A stretch of DNA of 64,000 nt, from the NCBI GenBank assembly GCA_030549495.1, contig JAUIRK010000982.1:1-64000 (forward strand), in the 5' to 3' direction. Positions within the stretch are counted from its first letter, which is position 1. Each line of letters starts with the position of its first letter. The position numbers were made by a program, and so were the translations under genes. The notes under the pieces are model-generated. The model saw only the letters and a program-made list of their open reading frames with translations, was not told the DNA's origin and did not search any database. Source of the stretch: Nectonema munidae. Lineage: Eukaryota > Nematomorpha > Nectonematoida > Nectonematidae. Shown in pieces: positions 33,776-45,059 of the stretch.

Positions 33776-36338
33776 GGCTCTAGCGAGCTTTCGCTCTTTT
33801 GCTAGGCATGTTTTAAACTTTATTGAAGAAAGAAACACACAAAATATTGGTATAAACACAACAACAGAAAATTGATAATAAAAGGTAACAAGAGTTATAG
33901 GGTGGGTTTCAGGGTGGGGGAAACAAAAAGAGACTAACGCTAAGGGGCGTGCGCCGCCTTATATAGCCCTGTATGCTCCCCCGTGCCCCTTAGTCCGTTC
34001 TTGATGGTTTGTCTGCTGGATTTATTCCGGATGGGATGTACATTGTGTTCTGTTGTACTTTCTTCAAAAGAATTGGGAAGGATTTTTCGAATCTTCTGAT
34101 GATATATTGCAGATTTCTGGATTCGGATCCATTGTTTATTGCCACTTGCGCTGCCACCAAGCTGTCCGAGAAGAATGTGCAATTGTCCGGATATTGAGTG
34201 GCGGCGAGGAGTAGCGCTGTGAGTTCGTTTGTGTTTATTGAGGAGGAGGAGATTGCTGGAAAAGTTTGTATTCCATTTGGTCCCACGATAGCTATCTTCT
34301 TCAGCGTAGCGTCCATGAAGATTGGTACTGTATCATCTCGCTTTGCCAATATTGGGATTGTTCTTTTTAGCTCCTTCCATGCCTCCATCCATGTTCTTTT
34401 AGGTAGGGGTTCGCCTTTTAAAACCTTGAAGAGTGGAGAGTATTTGCGGAATTTCCTGGGAACACATCCAAGAAAATACTGGATGTATCCCAGGATCTTC
34501 TGGAGAGGCTTTATAGGAGGATTATCTTCAAAGGATGCTCCCGCGAGGATGGTGAGTGCTGCCTTTAGCTTTGATTTGGTTGAGGTCTTTAGCTTTAGAC
34601 ATCTATCTTGTAAGTTTACCGTGATTCCTAGAAAGTTGAATACGCGTTTCGGAGATGTAAAAGACTTCTCCATGTTTAGGACCATTCCGTTATCCGTGCA
34701 AAACTGGACAAACTCGTCTGCGATCTTCTTGAGGGAGTCTTTGGATTTTCCTAGAATGAGTAGGTCGTCCAAGTAGAGGAGCGTTTTGATGTCGTTTACT
34801 TTATCTTCTTTGAAGGCTGCTACGATCTTTGAAAGCACCATTTGTAATACTCCCGGGCTAAAGTTCGCCCCCATAGGTAAAACTTTGAACTTGTAGGTTG
34901 TTCCTTTTGCTTTAAAGCAAAAAAGGTCTTGGTAAGCTTCGTGGAGTTTGATACCGTAGAAAGCTGAAGAAAAATCAAATTTTACGGCATGCGAGAATTC
35001 TTCAGGAATTTGTGATAGTTTGAGTGGAGCTGATAGTTTGCATTCCTCCGGTTTGAATAATGATTTCGTAAAAGCGAAGTTTTGAACGAATCTTACTCCA
35101 TTTCCACTTTTCGGGACGCAGAAAACCGGAGAGATGATTTTTGCGGTATGTGTTTCAGCTATGACTCCATTTTCTAATAATTTAGGTATTACTTTATTTT
35201 CGATGCAGTCTTTTTGATGTTTAGGTAATTTCGTGAATCTTGAAAAAGAGCCATACGGCAATGAAGAAATTATGGTAGGAGCGTAGCCATATTTGAGAAT
35301 TTTCTTTACTTTTGCCGATTTTAGGTTTGGAGGAGATGTCCATTTTGCATGGACGCAGGTAAAGGTTTCTTCGCTTGTAAAAGCAGGTAGTTTAGGGACA
35401 TTATCCAAAAATTTCTTGGTGACTTCTTTTATTGAAAAGTCCGTTGGTGATTCCATCTCCTCCAGATATTGGCTGTCGTCACTTTCGGAGCCATCGTTGT
35501 CACTCTCCCCATTGCCCGAGTCGTCTTCCGCGGGTTGCGGTTCGTCGGCTGGCACCTGTTCTAGCTCTCCGGAGAGCACGGACGAAAAAATTATTCTCCA
35601 GGTCATTGGAGAGAAGAATTTCTTGTTAAGCAAATATTGTAATTGTACTTGCATCTTTTCCCCTAATTCGGGAGTATCAGGATGTGACTTTATAAATTCA
35701 ATAAAATCTCTGGGAGTGAGCCCTGGATCTTCATCTTCTGTCACATCTAGTTTTAATTTACTTACAATTCTTTGCAAGACGTCGGAATCCTTCTCTTCCA
35801 ACTCTGGAATGGCTATTTCAACTTCGTTTTCGATAGCTTCTTTTACCATTTCCATTGTTGGCCAATCTTCTGTGTGAGTAATTCCATCGAACCGCTCCTC
35901 GCGGGTTTCGTCTGATGACAGAGACGAAAGACTACCTAGCGATAAAGCGGGAGTAGAGCATAGATACGGGTAGGGTTGCTCCTCTTGAAGAAAAGAGGCA
36001 ATTGGATCCTCAGTCAAGGTTGCGAAGGAGGCATCCTTGTGAGGGACAGACACGTTTGTTATGTCTGTCAACGCCCGAATAAAGGAGCTATTTCTGGCCT
36101 CCTTTGCCCTTGCCCTTCTTTCCTGGCGCTTGGAAAGCGAGCCTTGGTCGAAAGAACTTTGGATCGGGCGTTGGGATGTTTAATGCCGAGAGTCCCGCTG
36201 AGCCTACTTGCTTCGCGGCTGCTTCCCATGTGGATTGGGTAGCTAGGCACGCGGTAGTAGCACATTGGTTGACGGCAGCGACATCTTCTAGCGACAATAT
36301 ATAAATATAATATATATTGTTTTGTTATATTTTTTTTT
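33776..36338 (-). mobile_element. Unit B1 of block B
   Basis: Holds the gag end (about 36,088-36,297), whole pol, 3' promoter (33,959-33,965), AATAAA and the stem-loop, with the A-tail as a T-run at about 33,762-33,775. It is of the A1/A2 marker type. It is two bases longer than block A units because of a longer T-run at its junction with B2. Confidence 0.92.
33990..36071 (-). CDS. pol of unit B1: reverse transcriptase and RNase H
   Basis: A 693-codon frame with a translation identical to A1 and A2: acidic N-terminal part, reverse transcriptase with YLDD (433-436), RNase H with Asp587, Glu616 and Asp636, and the terminal NPADKPSR. Looks whole. Identity across 20 kb of intervening sequence supports recent duplication of the locus. 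Confidence 0.9.
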   Translation of the reverse strand: MTDITNVSVPHKDASFATLTEDPIASFLQEEQPYPYLCSTPALSLGSLSSLSSDETREERFDGITHTEDWPTMEMVKEAIENEVEIAIPELEEKDSDVLQRIVSKLKLDVTEDEDPGLTPRDFIEFIKSHPDTPELGEKMQVQLQYLLNKKFFSPMTWRIIFSSVLSGELEQVPADEPQPAEDDSGNGESDNDGSESDDSQYLEEMESPTDFSIKEVTKKFLDNVPKLPAFTSEETFTCVHAKWTSPPNLKSAKVKKILKYGYAPTIISSLPYGSFSRFTKLPKHQKDCIENKVIPKLLENGVIAETHTAKIISPVFCVPKSGNGVRFVQNFAFTKSLFKPEECKLSAPLKLSQIPEEFSHAVKFDFSSAFYGIKLHEAYQDLFCFKAKGTTYKFKVLPMGANFSPGVLQMVLSKIVAAFKEDKVNDIKTLLYLDDLLILGKSKDSLKKIADEFVQFCTDNGMVLNMEKSFTSPKRVFNFLGITVNLQDRCLKLKTSTKSKLKAALTILAGASFEDNPPIKPLQKILGYIQYFLGCVPRKFRKYSPLFKVLKGEPLPKRTWMEAWKELKRTIPILAKRDDTVPIFMDATLKKIAIVGPNGIQTFPAISSSSINTNELTALLLAATQYPDNCTFFSDSLVAAQVAINNGSESRNLQYIIRRFEKSFPILLKKVQQNTMYIPSGINPADKPSRTD

Positions 36339-36552
36339 GGCTCTAGCGAGCTTTCGCTCTTTTGCTAGGCATGTTTTAAACTTTATTGAAGAAAGAAACA
36401 CACAAAATATTGGTATAAACACAACAACAGAAAATTGATAATAAAAGGTAACAAGAGTTATAGGGTGGGTTTCAGGGTGGGGGAAACAAAAAGAGACTAA
36501 CGCTAAGGGGCGTGCGCCGCCTTATATAGCCCTGTATGCTCCCCCGTGCCCC

Positions 36553-38634
36553 TTAGTCCGTTCTTGATGGTTTGTCTGCTGGATTTATTCCGGATGGGAT
36601 GTACATTGTGTTCTGTTGTACTTTCTTCAAAAGAATTGGGAAGGATTTTTCGAATCTTCTGATGATATATTGCAGATTTCTGGATTCGGATCCATTGTTT
36701 ATTGCCACTTGCGCTGCCACCAAGCTGTCCGAGAAGAATGTGCAATTGTCCGGATATTGAGTGGCGGCGAGGAGTAGCGCTGTGAGTTCGTTTGTGTTTA
36801 TTGAGGAGGAGGAGATTGCTGGAAAAGTTTGTATTCCATTTGGTCCCACGATAGCTATCTTCTTCAGCGTAGCGTCCATGAAGATTGGTACTGTATCATC
36901 TCGCTTTGCCAATATTGGGATTGTTCTTTTTAGCTCCTTCCATGCCTCCATCCATGTTCTTTTAGGTAGGGGTTCGCCTTTTAAAACCTTGAAGAGTGGA
37001 GAGTATTTGCGGAATTTCCTGGGAACACATCCAAGAAAATACTGGATGTATCCCAGGATCTTCTGGAGAGGCTTTATAGGAGGATTATCTTCAAAGGATG
37101 CTCCCGCGAGGATGGTGAGTGCTGCCTTTAGCTTTGATTTGGTTGAGGTCTTTAGCTTTAGACATCTATCTTGTAAGTTTACCGTGATTCCTAGAAAGTT
37201 GAATACGCGTTTCGGAGATGTAAAAGACTTCTCCATGTTTAGGACCATTCCGTTATCCGTGCAAAACTGGACAAACTCGTCTGCGATCTTCTTGAGGGAG
37301 TCTTTGGATTTTCCTAGAATGAGTAGGTCGTCCAAGTAGAGGAGCGTTTTGATGTCGTTTACTTTATCTTCTTTGAAGGCTGCTACGATCTTTGAAAGCA
37401 CCATTTGTAATACTCCCGGGCTAAAGTTCGCCCCCATAGGTAAAACTTTGAACTTGTAGGTTGTTCCTTTTGCTTTAAAGCAAAAAAGGTCTTGGTAAGC
37501 TTCGTGGAGTTTGATACCGTAGAAAGCTGAAGAAAAATCAAATTTTACGGCATGCGAGAATTCTTCAGGAATTTGTGATAGTTTGAGTGGAGCTGATAGT
37601 TTGCATTCCTCCGGTTTGAATAATGATTTCGTAAAAGCGAAGTTTTGAACGAATCTTACTCCATTTCCACTTTTCGGGACGCAGAAAACCGGAGAGATGA
37701 TTTTTGCGGTATGTGTTTCAGCTATGACTCCATTTTCTAATAATTTAGGTATTACTTTATTTTCGATGCAGTCTTTTTGATGTTTAGGTAATTTCGTGAA
37801 TCTTGAAAAAGAGCCATACGGCAATGAAGAAATTATGGTAGGAGCGTAGCCATATTTGAGAATTTTCTTTACTTTTGCCGATTTTAGGTTTGGAGGAGAT
37901 GTCCATTTTGCATGGACGCAGGTAAAGGTTTCTTCGCTTGTAAAAGCAGGTAGTTTAGGGACATTATCCAAAAATTTCTTGGTGACTTCTTTTATTGAAA
38001 AGTCCGTTGGTGACTCCATCTCCTCCAGATATTGGCTGTCGTCACTTTCGGAGCCATCGTTGTCACTCTCCCCATTGCCCGAGTCGTCTTCCGCGGGTTG
38101 CGGTTCGTCGGCTGGCACCTGTTCTAGCTCTCCGGAGAGCACGGACGAAAAAATTATTCTCCAGGTCATTGGAGAGAAGAATTTCTTGTTAAGCAAATAT
38201 TGTAATTGTACTTGCATCTTTTCCCCTAATTCGGGAGTATCAGGATGTGACTTTATAAATTCAATAAAATCTTCGGGAGTGAGCCCTGGATCTTCATCTT
38301 CTGTCACATCTAGTTTTAATTTACTTACAATTCTTTGCAAGACGTCGGAATCCTTCTCTTCCAACTCTGGAATGGCTATTTCAACTTCGTTTTCGATAGC
38401 TTCTTTTACCATTTCCATTGTTGGCCAATCTTCTGTGTGAGTAATTCCATCGAACCGCTCCTCGCGGGTTTCGTCTGATGACAGAGACGAAAGACTACCT
38501 AGCGATAAAGCGGGAGTAGAGCATAGATACGGGTAGGGTTGCTCCTCTTGAAGAAAAGAGGCAATTGGATCCTCAGTCAAGGTTGCGAAGGAGGCATCCT
38601 TGTGAGGGACAGACACGTTTGTTATGTCTGTCAA
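36553..38634 (-). CDS. pol of unit B2: reverse transcriptase and RNase H
   Basis: A 693-codon frame identical in translation to A3 and A4. Same domain layout and the same absence of protease, integrase or recombinase. Looks whole. Confidence 0.9.
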   Translation of the reverse strand: MTDITNVSVPHKDASFATLTEDPIASFLQEEQPYPYLCSTPALSLGSLSSLSSDETREERFDGITHTEDWPTMEMVKEAIENEVEIAIPELEEKDSDVLQRIVSKLKLDVTEDEDPGLTPEDFIEFIKSHPDTPELGEKMQVQLQYLLNKKFFSPMTWRIIFSSVLSGELEQVPADEPQPAEDDSGNGESDNDGSESDDSQYLEEMESPTDFSIKEVTKKFLDNVPKLPAFTSEETFTCVHAKWTSPPNLKSAKVKKILKYGYAPTIISSLPYGSFSRFTKLPKHQKDCIENKVIPKLLENGVIAETHTAKIISPVFCVPKSGNGVRFVQNFAFTKSLFKPEECKLSAPLKLSQIPEEFSHAVKFDFSSAFYGIKLHEAYQDLFCFKAKGTTYKFKVLPMGANFSPGVLQMVLSKIVAAFKEDKVNDIKTLLYLDDLLILGKSKDSLKKIADEFVQFCTDNGMVLNMEKSFTSPKRVFNFLGITVNLQDRCLKLKTSTKSKLKAALTILAGASFEDNPPIKPLQKILGYIQYFLGCVPRKFRKYSPLFKVLKGEPLPKRTWMEAWKELKRTIPILAKRDDTVPIFMDATLKKIAIVGPNGIQTFPAISSSSINTNELTALLLAATQYPDNCTFFSDSLVAAQVAINNGSESRNLQYIIRRFEKSFPILLKKVQQNTMYIPSGINPADKPSRTD

Positions 38635-38650
38635 CGCCCGAATAAAGGAG

Positions 38651-39218
38651 CTATTTCTGGCCTCCTTTGCCCTTGCCCTTCTTTCCTGGCGCTTGGAAAG
38701 CGAGCCTTGGTCGAAAGAACTTTGGATCGGGCGTTGGGATGTTTAATGCCGAGAGTCCCGCTGAGCCTACTTGCTTCGCGGCTGCTTCCCATGTGGATTG
38801 GGTAGCTAGGCACGCGGTAGTAGCACATTGGTTGACGGCAGCGACATCTTCTAGCGACAAATGCATAATATTCTTTTCTACGATCGAAAAAAAGAGTCAC
38901 TAGTAAGGAGTCTTTAGCATTTCTGGCGGCTGGAGGAAGTGCATCAATGAAGCCTTCGATCCTTCTCTGTGCAATTTCTTGCGGCGAGTAGGATGCTATG
39001 ACTTCAGGGTGATCGTAGTCTTGTGCGGCGTAGCCGAGAGTACTTCTACCAGTTAGGCCTTCTTTGGACTCTTGTGCTTCCGAAGGTTTCGGGTAAATTT
39101 TCTTTAGTTGAGCAGTAATGCTTTCTAACAATTCTTCTACATTGTCGAGTCTATCAGAAATTTCTTCAGAGGTTTTAGCAGAGAACGACGCTTGGGACTT
39201 GTTCTTGGTAGCGCTCAT
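38651..39218 (-). pseudogene. gag-like gene of unit B2
   Basis: Counterpart of the gag-like gene of A4, with the same ATG context, N-terminal coiled-coil stretch and basic C-terminal end. About one break. Everything around it (leader, promoter, pol) matches A4. Confidence 0.8.
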
Positions 39219-39338
39219 TAGAGATTGATATACGGACAGGACAATACTTAGAATTGTGAAAAAGGAAACAAAAAGAGACCAACGCTAAGGGGCGTGCGCC
39301 GCCTTATATAGCCCTGTATGTATGTTTGTATGTATTGG

Positions 39339-39758
39339 GATATCCGGACAATTGCACATTCTTCTCGGACAGCTTGGTGGCAGCGCAAGTGGCAATAAAC
39401 AATGGATCCGAATCCAGAAATCTGCAATATATCATCAGAAGATTCGAAAAATCCTTCCCAATTCTTTTGAAGAAAGTACAACAGAACACAATGTACATCC
39501 CATCCGGAATAAATCCAGCAGACAAACCATCAAGAACGGACTAAGGGGCACGGGGGAGCATGCAGGGCTATATAAGGCGGCGCACGCCCCTTAGCGTTAG
39601 TCTCTTTTTGTTTCCCCCACCCTGAAACCCACCCTATAACTCTTGTTACCTTTTATTATCAATTTTCTGTTGTTGTGTTTATACCAATATTTTGTGTGTT
39701 TCTTTCTTCAATAAAGTTTAAAACATGCCTAGCAAAAGAGCGAAAGCTCGCTAGAGCC
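39339..39758 (+). mobile_element. Inverted 3' end closing block B
   Basis: Plus-strand partial copy with the end of RNase H, the 3' promoter, the poly(A) signal and the stem-loop, followed by an A-run. Nearly identical to 24,535-24,954 in block A and joined head to head with B2 in the same way. Confidence 0.9.
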
Positions 39759-39765
39759 AAAAAAA

Positions 39766-39872
39766 ACATACATACAGGGCTATATAAGGCGGCGCACGCC
39801 CCTTAGCGTTAGTCTCTTTTTGTTTCCCCCACCCCGAAACCCACCCTATAACTCTTGTTACCTTTTATTATC
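39766..39872 (+). mobile_element. Short promoter piece at the right edge of block B
   Basis: Matches 24,964-25,070 almost base for base: CATA-rich edge, TATATAAGGCGG promoter and part of the 3' region, ending at TTTTATTATC against satellite. Confidence 0.85.
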
Positions 39873-42700
39873 AAAAAACAATAATATAAATATAGAAAGA
39901 GGGAAAATTTTATTGTATTTGATTTCAAATTTGTCAATTACTTTTCGAAATGTAACATACTTGCTTTGAAAAAGATTGCTACATTAAAAAAATGTTTTGT
40001 TTGATGATATTTTCCTAAAAAAATTGATTTGAAAAAAAACAATAATACAAATATTTATAGAAAATCGGAAAATCTATTCTATTTGATTTTAAATTTATCA
40101 GTTACTTTTTGAAATGTAACATAATTGATTTGAAAACAGATTGTTACAGTAAGAAAACATTTTCTATTTGATGATAATTTCCTGAAAAAATAATTCCGAA
40201 AAAAAACAATAATATAAATATAGAAAAAGGGAAAATTTTATTGTATTTGATTTCAAATTTGTCAATTACTTTTCGAAATTTAACATACTTGCTTTGAAAA
40301 AGATTGCTACATTAAAAAAATGTTTTCTGTTTGATGATATTTTCCTAAAAAAATTATCTGAAGAAATTGCTTTAAAAAAAATCGCTTTGAAAAAGATTGC
40401 TACATTAAAAAATGTTTTCTGTTTGATGATATTTTCCTGAAAAAATAGTTTCGAAAAAATAATAATACAATTATTTATAGAAAATGGGAAATTTTATTTG
40501 ATTTTAAATTTATCAGTTACTTTTTGAAATGTAACATAATTGATTTGAAAACAGATTGTTTAATAAAATGTTTTCTGTTTGATGATATTTTCCTAAAAAA
40601 ATTGATTTGAAAAAAAAACAATAATACAAATATTTATAGAAAATCGGAAAATTTATTCTATTTGATTTTAAATTTATCAGTTACTTTTTGAAATGTAACA
40701 TAATTGATTTGAAAACAGATTGTTACAAAAAGAAAACATTTTCTATTTGATGATAATTTCCTGAAAAAATAATTCTGAAAAAAAAACAATAATATAAATA
40801 TAGAAAGATGGAAAATTTATTAGATTTGATTTCAAATTTGTCCAAAACAGATTGTTACAGTAAGAAAACATTTTCTATTTGATGATAATTTCCTGAAAAA
40901 ATAATTCCGAAAAAAAACAATAATATAAATATAGAAAGAGGGAAAATTTTATTGTATTTGATTTCAAATTTGTCAATTACTTTTCGAAATGTAACATACT
41001 TGCTTTGAAAAAGATTGCTACATTAAAAAAATGTTTTCTGTTTGATGATATTTTCTTAAAAAAATTATCTGAAGAAATTGCTTTAAAAAAAATCGCTTTG
41101 AAAAAGATTGCTACATTAAAAAATGTTTTCTGTTTGATGATATTTTCCTGAAAAAATAGTTTCGAAAAAACAATAATACAATTATTTATAGAAAATGGGA
41201 AATTTTATTTGATTTTAAATTTATCAGTTACTTTTTGAAATGTAACATAATTGATTTGAAAACAGATTGTTTAATAAAATGTTTTCTGTTTGATGATATT
41301 TTCCTAAAAAAATTGATTTGAAAAAAAAACAATAATACAAATATTTATAGAAAATCGGAAAATTTATTCTATTTGATTTTAAATTTATCAGTTACTTTTT
41401 GAAATGTAAGATGATTGATTTGAAAACAGATTGTTACAAAAAGAAAACATTTTCTATTTGATGATAATTTCCTGAAAAAATAATTCTGAAAAAAAAACAA
41501 TAATATAAATATAGAAAGAGGGAAAATTTATTAGATTTGATTTCAAATTTGTCAATTACTTTACCAAATTGAACATACTTGCTTTGAAAAAGATTGCTAC
41601 ATTAAAAAAATGTTTTCTGTTTGATGATAATTTCCTAAAAAAATTGATTTGAAAAAAAAACAATAATACAAATATTTATAGAAAATCGGAAAATTTATTC
41701 TATTTGATTTCAAATTTGTCAATTACTTTACCAAATTGAACATACTTGCTTTGAAAAAGATTGCTACATTAAAAAAATGTTTTCTGTTTGATGATATTTT
41801 CCTAAAAAAATTGATTTGAAAAAAAAACAATAATACAAATATTTATAGAAAATCGGAAAATTTATTCTATTTGATTTTAAATTTATCAGTTACTTTTTGA
41901 AATGTAACATAATTGATTTGAAAACAGATTGTTTAAAAAAATGTTTTCTGTTTGATGATATTTTCCTAAAAAAATTGATTTGAAAAAAAAACAATAATAC
42001 AAATATTTATAGAAAATCGGAAAATTTATTCTATTTGATTTTAAATTTATCAGTTACCTTTTGAAATGTAACATAATTGATTTGAAAACAGATTGTTACA
42101 AAAAGAAAACATTTTGTATTTTTGATGATAATTTCCTGAAAAATAATTCTGAAAAAAAACAATAATATAAATATAGAAAGAGGGAAAATTTATTAGATTT
42201 GATTTCAAATTTGTCAATTACTTTTCGAAATGTAACATACTTGCTTTGAAAAAGATTGCTACATTAAAGAAATGTTTTCTTTTTTATGTTATTTTCCTAA
42301 AAAAATTGATTTGAAAAAAACAATAATACAAATATTTATAGAAAATGTGAAAATTTATTCTATTTGATTTTAAATTTATCAGTTACTTTTTGAAATGTAA
42401 CATAATTGATTTGAAAACAGATTGTTACAAAAAGAAAACATTTTCTATTTGATGATAATTTCCTGAAAAAAATAATTCTGAAAAAAAAACAATAATATAA
42501 ATATAGAAAGAGGGAAAATTTATTAGATTTGATTTCAAATTTGTCAATTACTTTACCAAATTGAACATACTTGCTTTGAAAAAGATTGCTACATTAAAAA
42601 AATGTTTTCTGTTTGATGATAATTTCCTAAAAAAATTGATTTGAAAAAAAAACAATAATACAAATATTTATAGAAAATCGGAAAATTTATTCTATTTGAT
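39873..42700. repeat. AT-rich satellite, third block
   Basis: Same dimer family. It starts with the same variants as the satellite after block A, including ATCGGAAAATCTATTC and the ATCGCTTTG variant at 40.38 and 41.09 kb. It contains the AAGAAAACATTTTGTATTTTTGATG variant also seen at 13.1 and 33.05 kb. It ends abruptly at about 42,700 inside a type B monomer, against an old retroelement copy. No gene was found here. Confidence 0.95.
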
Positions 42701-44050
42701 TGTCGATTTTTCTGAGATTGTCCTCTATATCTTCTATTGGGGGCCAGGCTGGTAGCGTGTCGAAGTATTCGTCCGCCGCGTCATCGTTTTCCCATTGATC
42801 CGGTACAGGTGTGCTGCAAATAGGGGGAGCACTCGATTCCTCATCTGAGGAAGAGTCTTCGGCTGAGGAGGAAAGGGAAGTGTCGGAGTCGATAAGGGAC
42901 AGAGAAGCAGGCTCTGTCGTTAAGGGAGGATCAATGAGGAATGTGTTACTCACATCCCTCAAGATCCTGGAGAAGTCGGCTATCTTACGTCGCCTTCTTC
43001 TTTCCCTTTTGGACAGGCCTGACTCTGTCCCTTGAGCGAAAGAACGTCTGTTGCTGAGTTGCAGGTATAACAGGAATGTTCAAACAATTCATTGAGGAGG
43101 ATCCAATCTGTTTTCGGGCGGCTTCCCAGCCGCCTTGGGAAGCAGCACATGCAAGAGCGGCGGCGTTATTGATAACAGAAAGGTCTTCCGAAGGAAAAGT
43201 GTTTAGGTTACGCTCCAGAACTTCGAAAAGAGTGATCAATAGTTCATCTTTTGCATTTCTGGATGATAACGGAGAACTTTTAATGAAAGCTTCAATTCGA
43301 CGAGAAGCGAGCTGAGAAGGAGAATATCTTTCCATAATCTCGGGATGGGAAGCATCATGGTCAGCATAACCCAACGAGGTTTTAGGAGTAGGAACAAACA
43401 AAGGCGAAGGATCACATATTGTAGCTTTGTCTTCGTTTGGGAGCTCGAGAGCAGCCAGTCTATTCTTGATGGTAACCATCTCATTCATGAGAGCCGTGAC
43501 ACTTGCGGCCCTTGTAAGGATGGACGCGTCGGCCTTGTCCTTACTATGATCAGTCATGTGAGCGCGAGTTAGGTTAGCTAACTTTATCGTCATTCTTTGG
43601 AACGAGAAAGATAGGAGACGTGATGCATGGATTGATAGCAGGTTCGATTACTCCTGCCGTCAGGAGCTTAGGAATTACCTTTTCTATGATGAACGCCTCC
43701 TGGTGAGTAGGAACTGGCTTGAACAAGCTAAAGTAGGAAGGTTCACAACATGCCACGTATTCCGGCAAATACCCCTCGCAAAGGATTTTATGAATCCTCT
43801 TCGCTCTCAAATTTTGAACTTTCGCAAGAGAAGGAGTGACGTTCTTCTATGTCCATGACGTAAGATGATCGTGTGATCAGGCTCCTGACGCTCGGGAAGA
43901 ATCCGAAGATTCGTCTTCTGAGGATTCGATTACCATTACTCTTTTTTGGATATTCTTCCTGTTGCGAGATGAACGCTTGGCGTCGTGCGAACCACTTTCC
44001 GCGATAGGCGATTCGGTGGTGCGTGCGGGACTGAGGATTTGAATGGGATA
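42701..44050 (-). mobile_element. Old broken relative of the array element
   Basis: Minus-strand partial copies of a diverged member of the same family. In the element's direction there is a pol piece (acidic stretch and start of the reverse transcriptase, about 44,050-43,574). A gag-like gene follows (about 43,560-42,985), then the start of pol (42,962-42,703), where satellite cuts in. The gag-like protein shares GYA-D-HPE, YSP, RRIEAFI, NAKDELL and a basic C-terminus with the young one. The reverse transcriptase piece shares VIPKLL-GVI and FLVPK. A gag gene right behind a pol piece suggests two partial copies head to tail. Broken, several breaks; clearly older than blocks A and B. Confidence 0.8.
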
Positions 44051-44786
44051 TTAAATTACCTAAAAAAATTGATTCCAAATTTAAATATAAAGAAAAATGA
44101 TCTAGTTTACACATCAAAATCTAAATATGAAAAACAAATTTTGACATTATGTTCTATTTTGATTAGTCGAAGGTATATCATGTTTTTTTCTCTTCTCACA
44201 GATGTTTAAAGCATACAGTTTAGCGGTATCAATTTACATGTTATCTATCAGTCAAACCAGTCATTGTTATTCAATTTCTATCGAATTCCATTAAAAACTG
44301 AACATCGCTCGTTTTCCATTTTTTTTATCATTAAACGTATTTTTTGGAGATGAAGCATCTGATGAAACAAAAATAAGATAATCACATTTTTCAATTGATA
44401 AATAATTTCATTCTAAAAACTTCAAACACATCTATACAAAATAAGTATAAAAAATTACGCATTTCTCCTGTGTATTTTATATCATATTCCACTTTTTGTC
44501 CTAAAGACAAAAAAATTTGCAATTTAAAAAGGAAAACTGGAATATTTCTTCTGTTATCGGTATATACTTTATATTTGCCGTTGCTTTTTCTATATATTGT
44601 TTGACTTTCAATGTTTACATTATTTTCTATCAATTCAGCCAATCTTCATATTAACTTCAGATCGGAATTGAATTTGAGTTGAGTTGTTGGGAAATGTCAG
44701 TATCGCACTAAGGAAGAATTTGGAATTCTCAGGGACCGCTAAATTTTGGAAAATTGATTAGGAGAAAAGTGAGAAGAAAGTTTTAC
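44051..44786. other. AT-rich stretch, no clear gene
   Basis: Noncoding-looking AT-rich DNA. A minus-strand open stretch at 44,391-44,642 has no recognisable motif. Within it, 42 bases (about 44,465-44,506) sit between a pyrimidine-rich TTTGTCTTTAG and a GTAATT on the minus strand. These would be in the same phase as the EGF exon at 44,787, but the peptide is too short to judge. The stretch is best read as the intron or 3' side of the EGF-exon gene. Confidence 0.4.
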
Positions 44787-44888
44787 GTTGGCATTTGTAA
44801 TCCACGCGTGCAAAGCCAGAGTCACACATACAAGAATACGTATAATTGTCGAAATATATTATATCTTTTGTGTTTCCGTTGCAGTTCT
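44787..44888 (-). CDS. EGF-type exon, phase 1-1
   Basis: A 102-bp exon on the minus strand. The acceptor is TTTTATTTTCAG directly before 44,888 and the donor is C|GTAAAA after 44,787. Both introns fall after the first base of a codon, the symmetric phase usual for EGF exons. The peptide contains NCNGN...YSCMCDSGF...YKCQ, which is the second half of an EGF-like domain: CxC, then a Gly-aromatic turn, then the last Cys. The C-C-SGF-V-KC pattern resembles the EGF domain of the receptor gene at 60.2-63.3 kb (CHCESGYELVDNKC). It probably belongs to the same gene as the exon at 47,576. The gene's other exons were not found, so it may be partial or decayed. Confidence 0.55.
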
Positions 44889-45059
44889 CTGAAAATAAAA
44901 ATAAAAGATACAACAAACATATAGAAAACGCGTCAAAGACGTGTGAGAAAGACAAGTTTCGAGCTCGCTGTCAACGGACCCATCGACCTTGCTCTTCTTT
45001 CGTCCGAAAAACGCAATAAAATGACACTGTCGAAAGCATTCGAAAATTAGCGAGTTCAC

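Larger units (their letters stand above)
36339..39334 (-). mobile_element. Unit B2, with 5' end
   Basis: Counterpart of A4: 5' promoter (TATATAA at 39,304-39,310), leader, gag-like gene, pol, 3' promoter (36,522-36,528), AATAAA and stem-loop. It belongs to the A3/A4 marker type. The pol part looks whole. The gag-like part looks lightly broken, with about one break. Confidence 0.9.
33776..39758 (-). mobile_element. Retroelement block B: two tandem units plus an inverted 3' end
   Basis: A shorter version of block A, starting 19,923 bp further on. It has two minus-strand units (starts at 33,776 and 36,339), the second with the 5' end. An inverted plus-strand 3' end and a promoter piece follow. 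Left and right junctions with the satellite are the same as in block A. The first unit has the marker type of A1/A2 and the second that of A3/A4. It looks like a copy of the same insertion with a different number of units. Very recent by its near identity to A. Confidence 0.93.

Noticed and set aside
43788-44117. Minus-strand open frame of 109 codons at the left edge of the old relative
   Set aside because: It runs out of frame with the recognisable acidic pol stretch in the same place, so it is a shadow.
44391-44642. Minus-strand open frame of 83 codons beside the EGF exon
   Set aside because: No motif, AT-rich codons and no start context. Part of it might be a short exon, but that is too weak to call.
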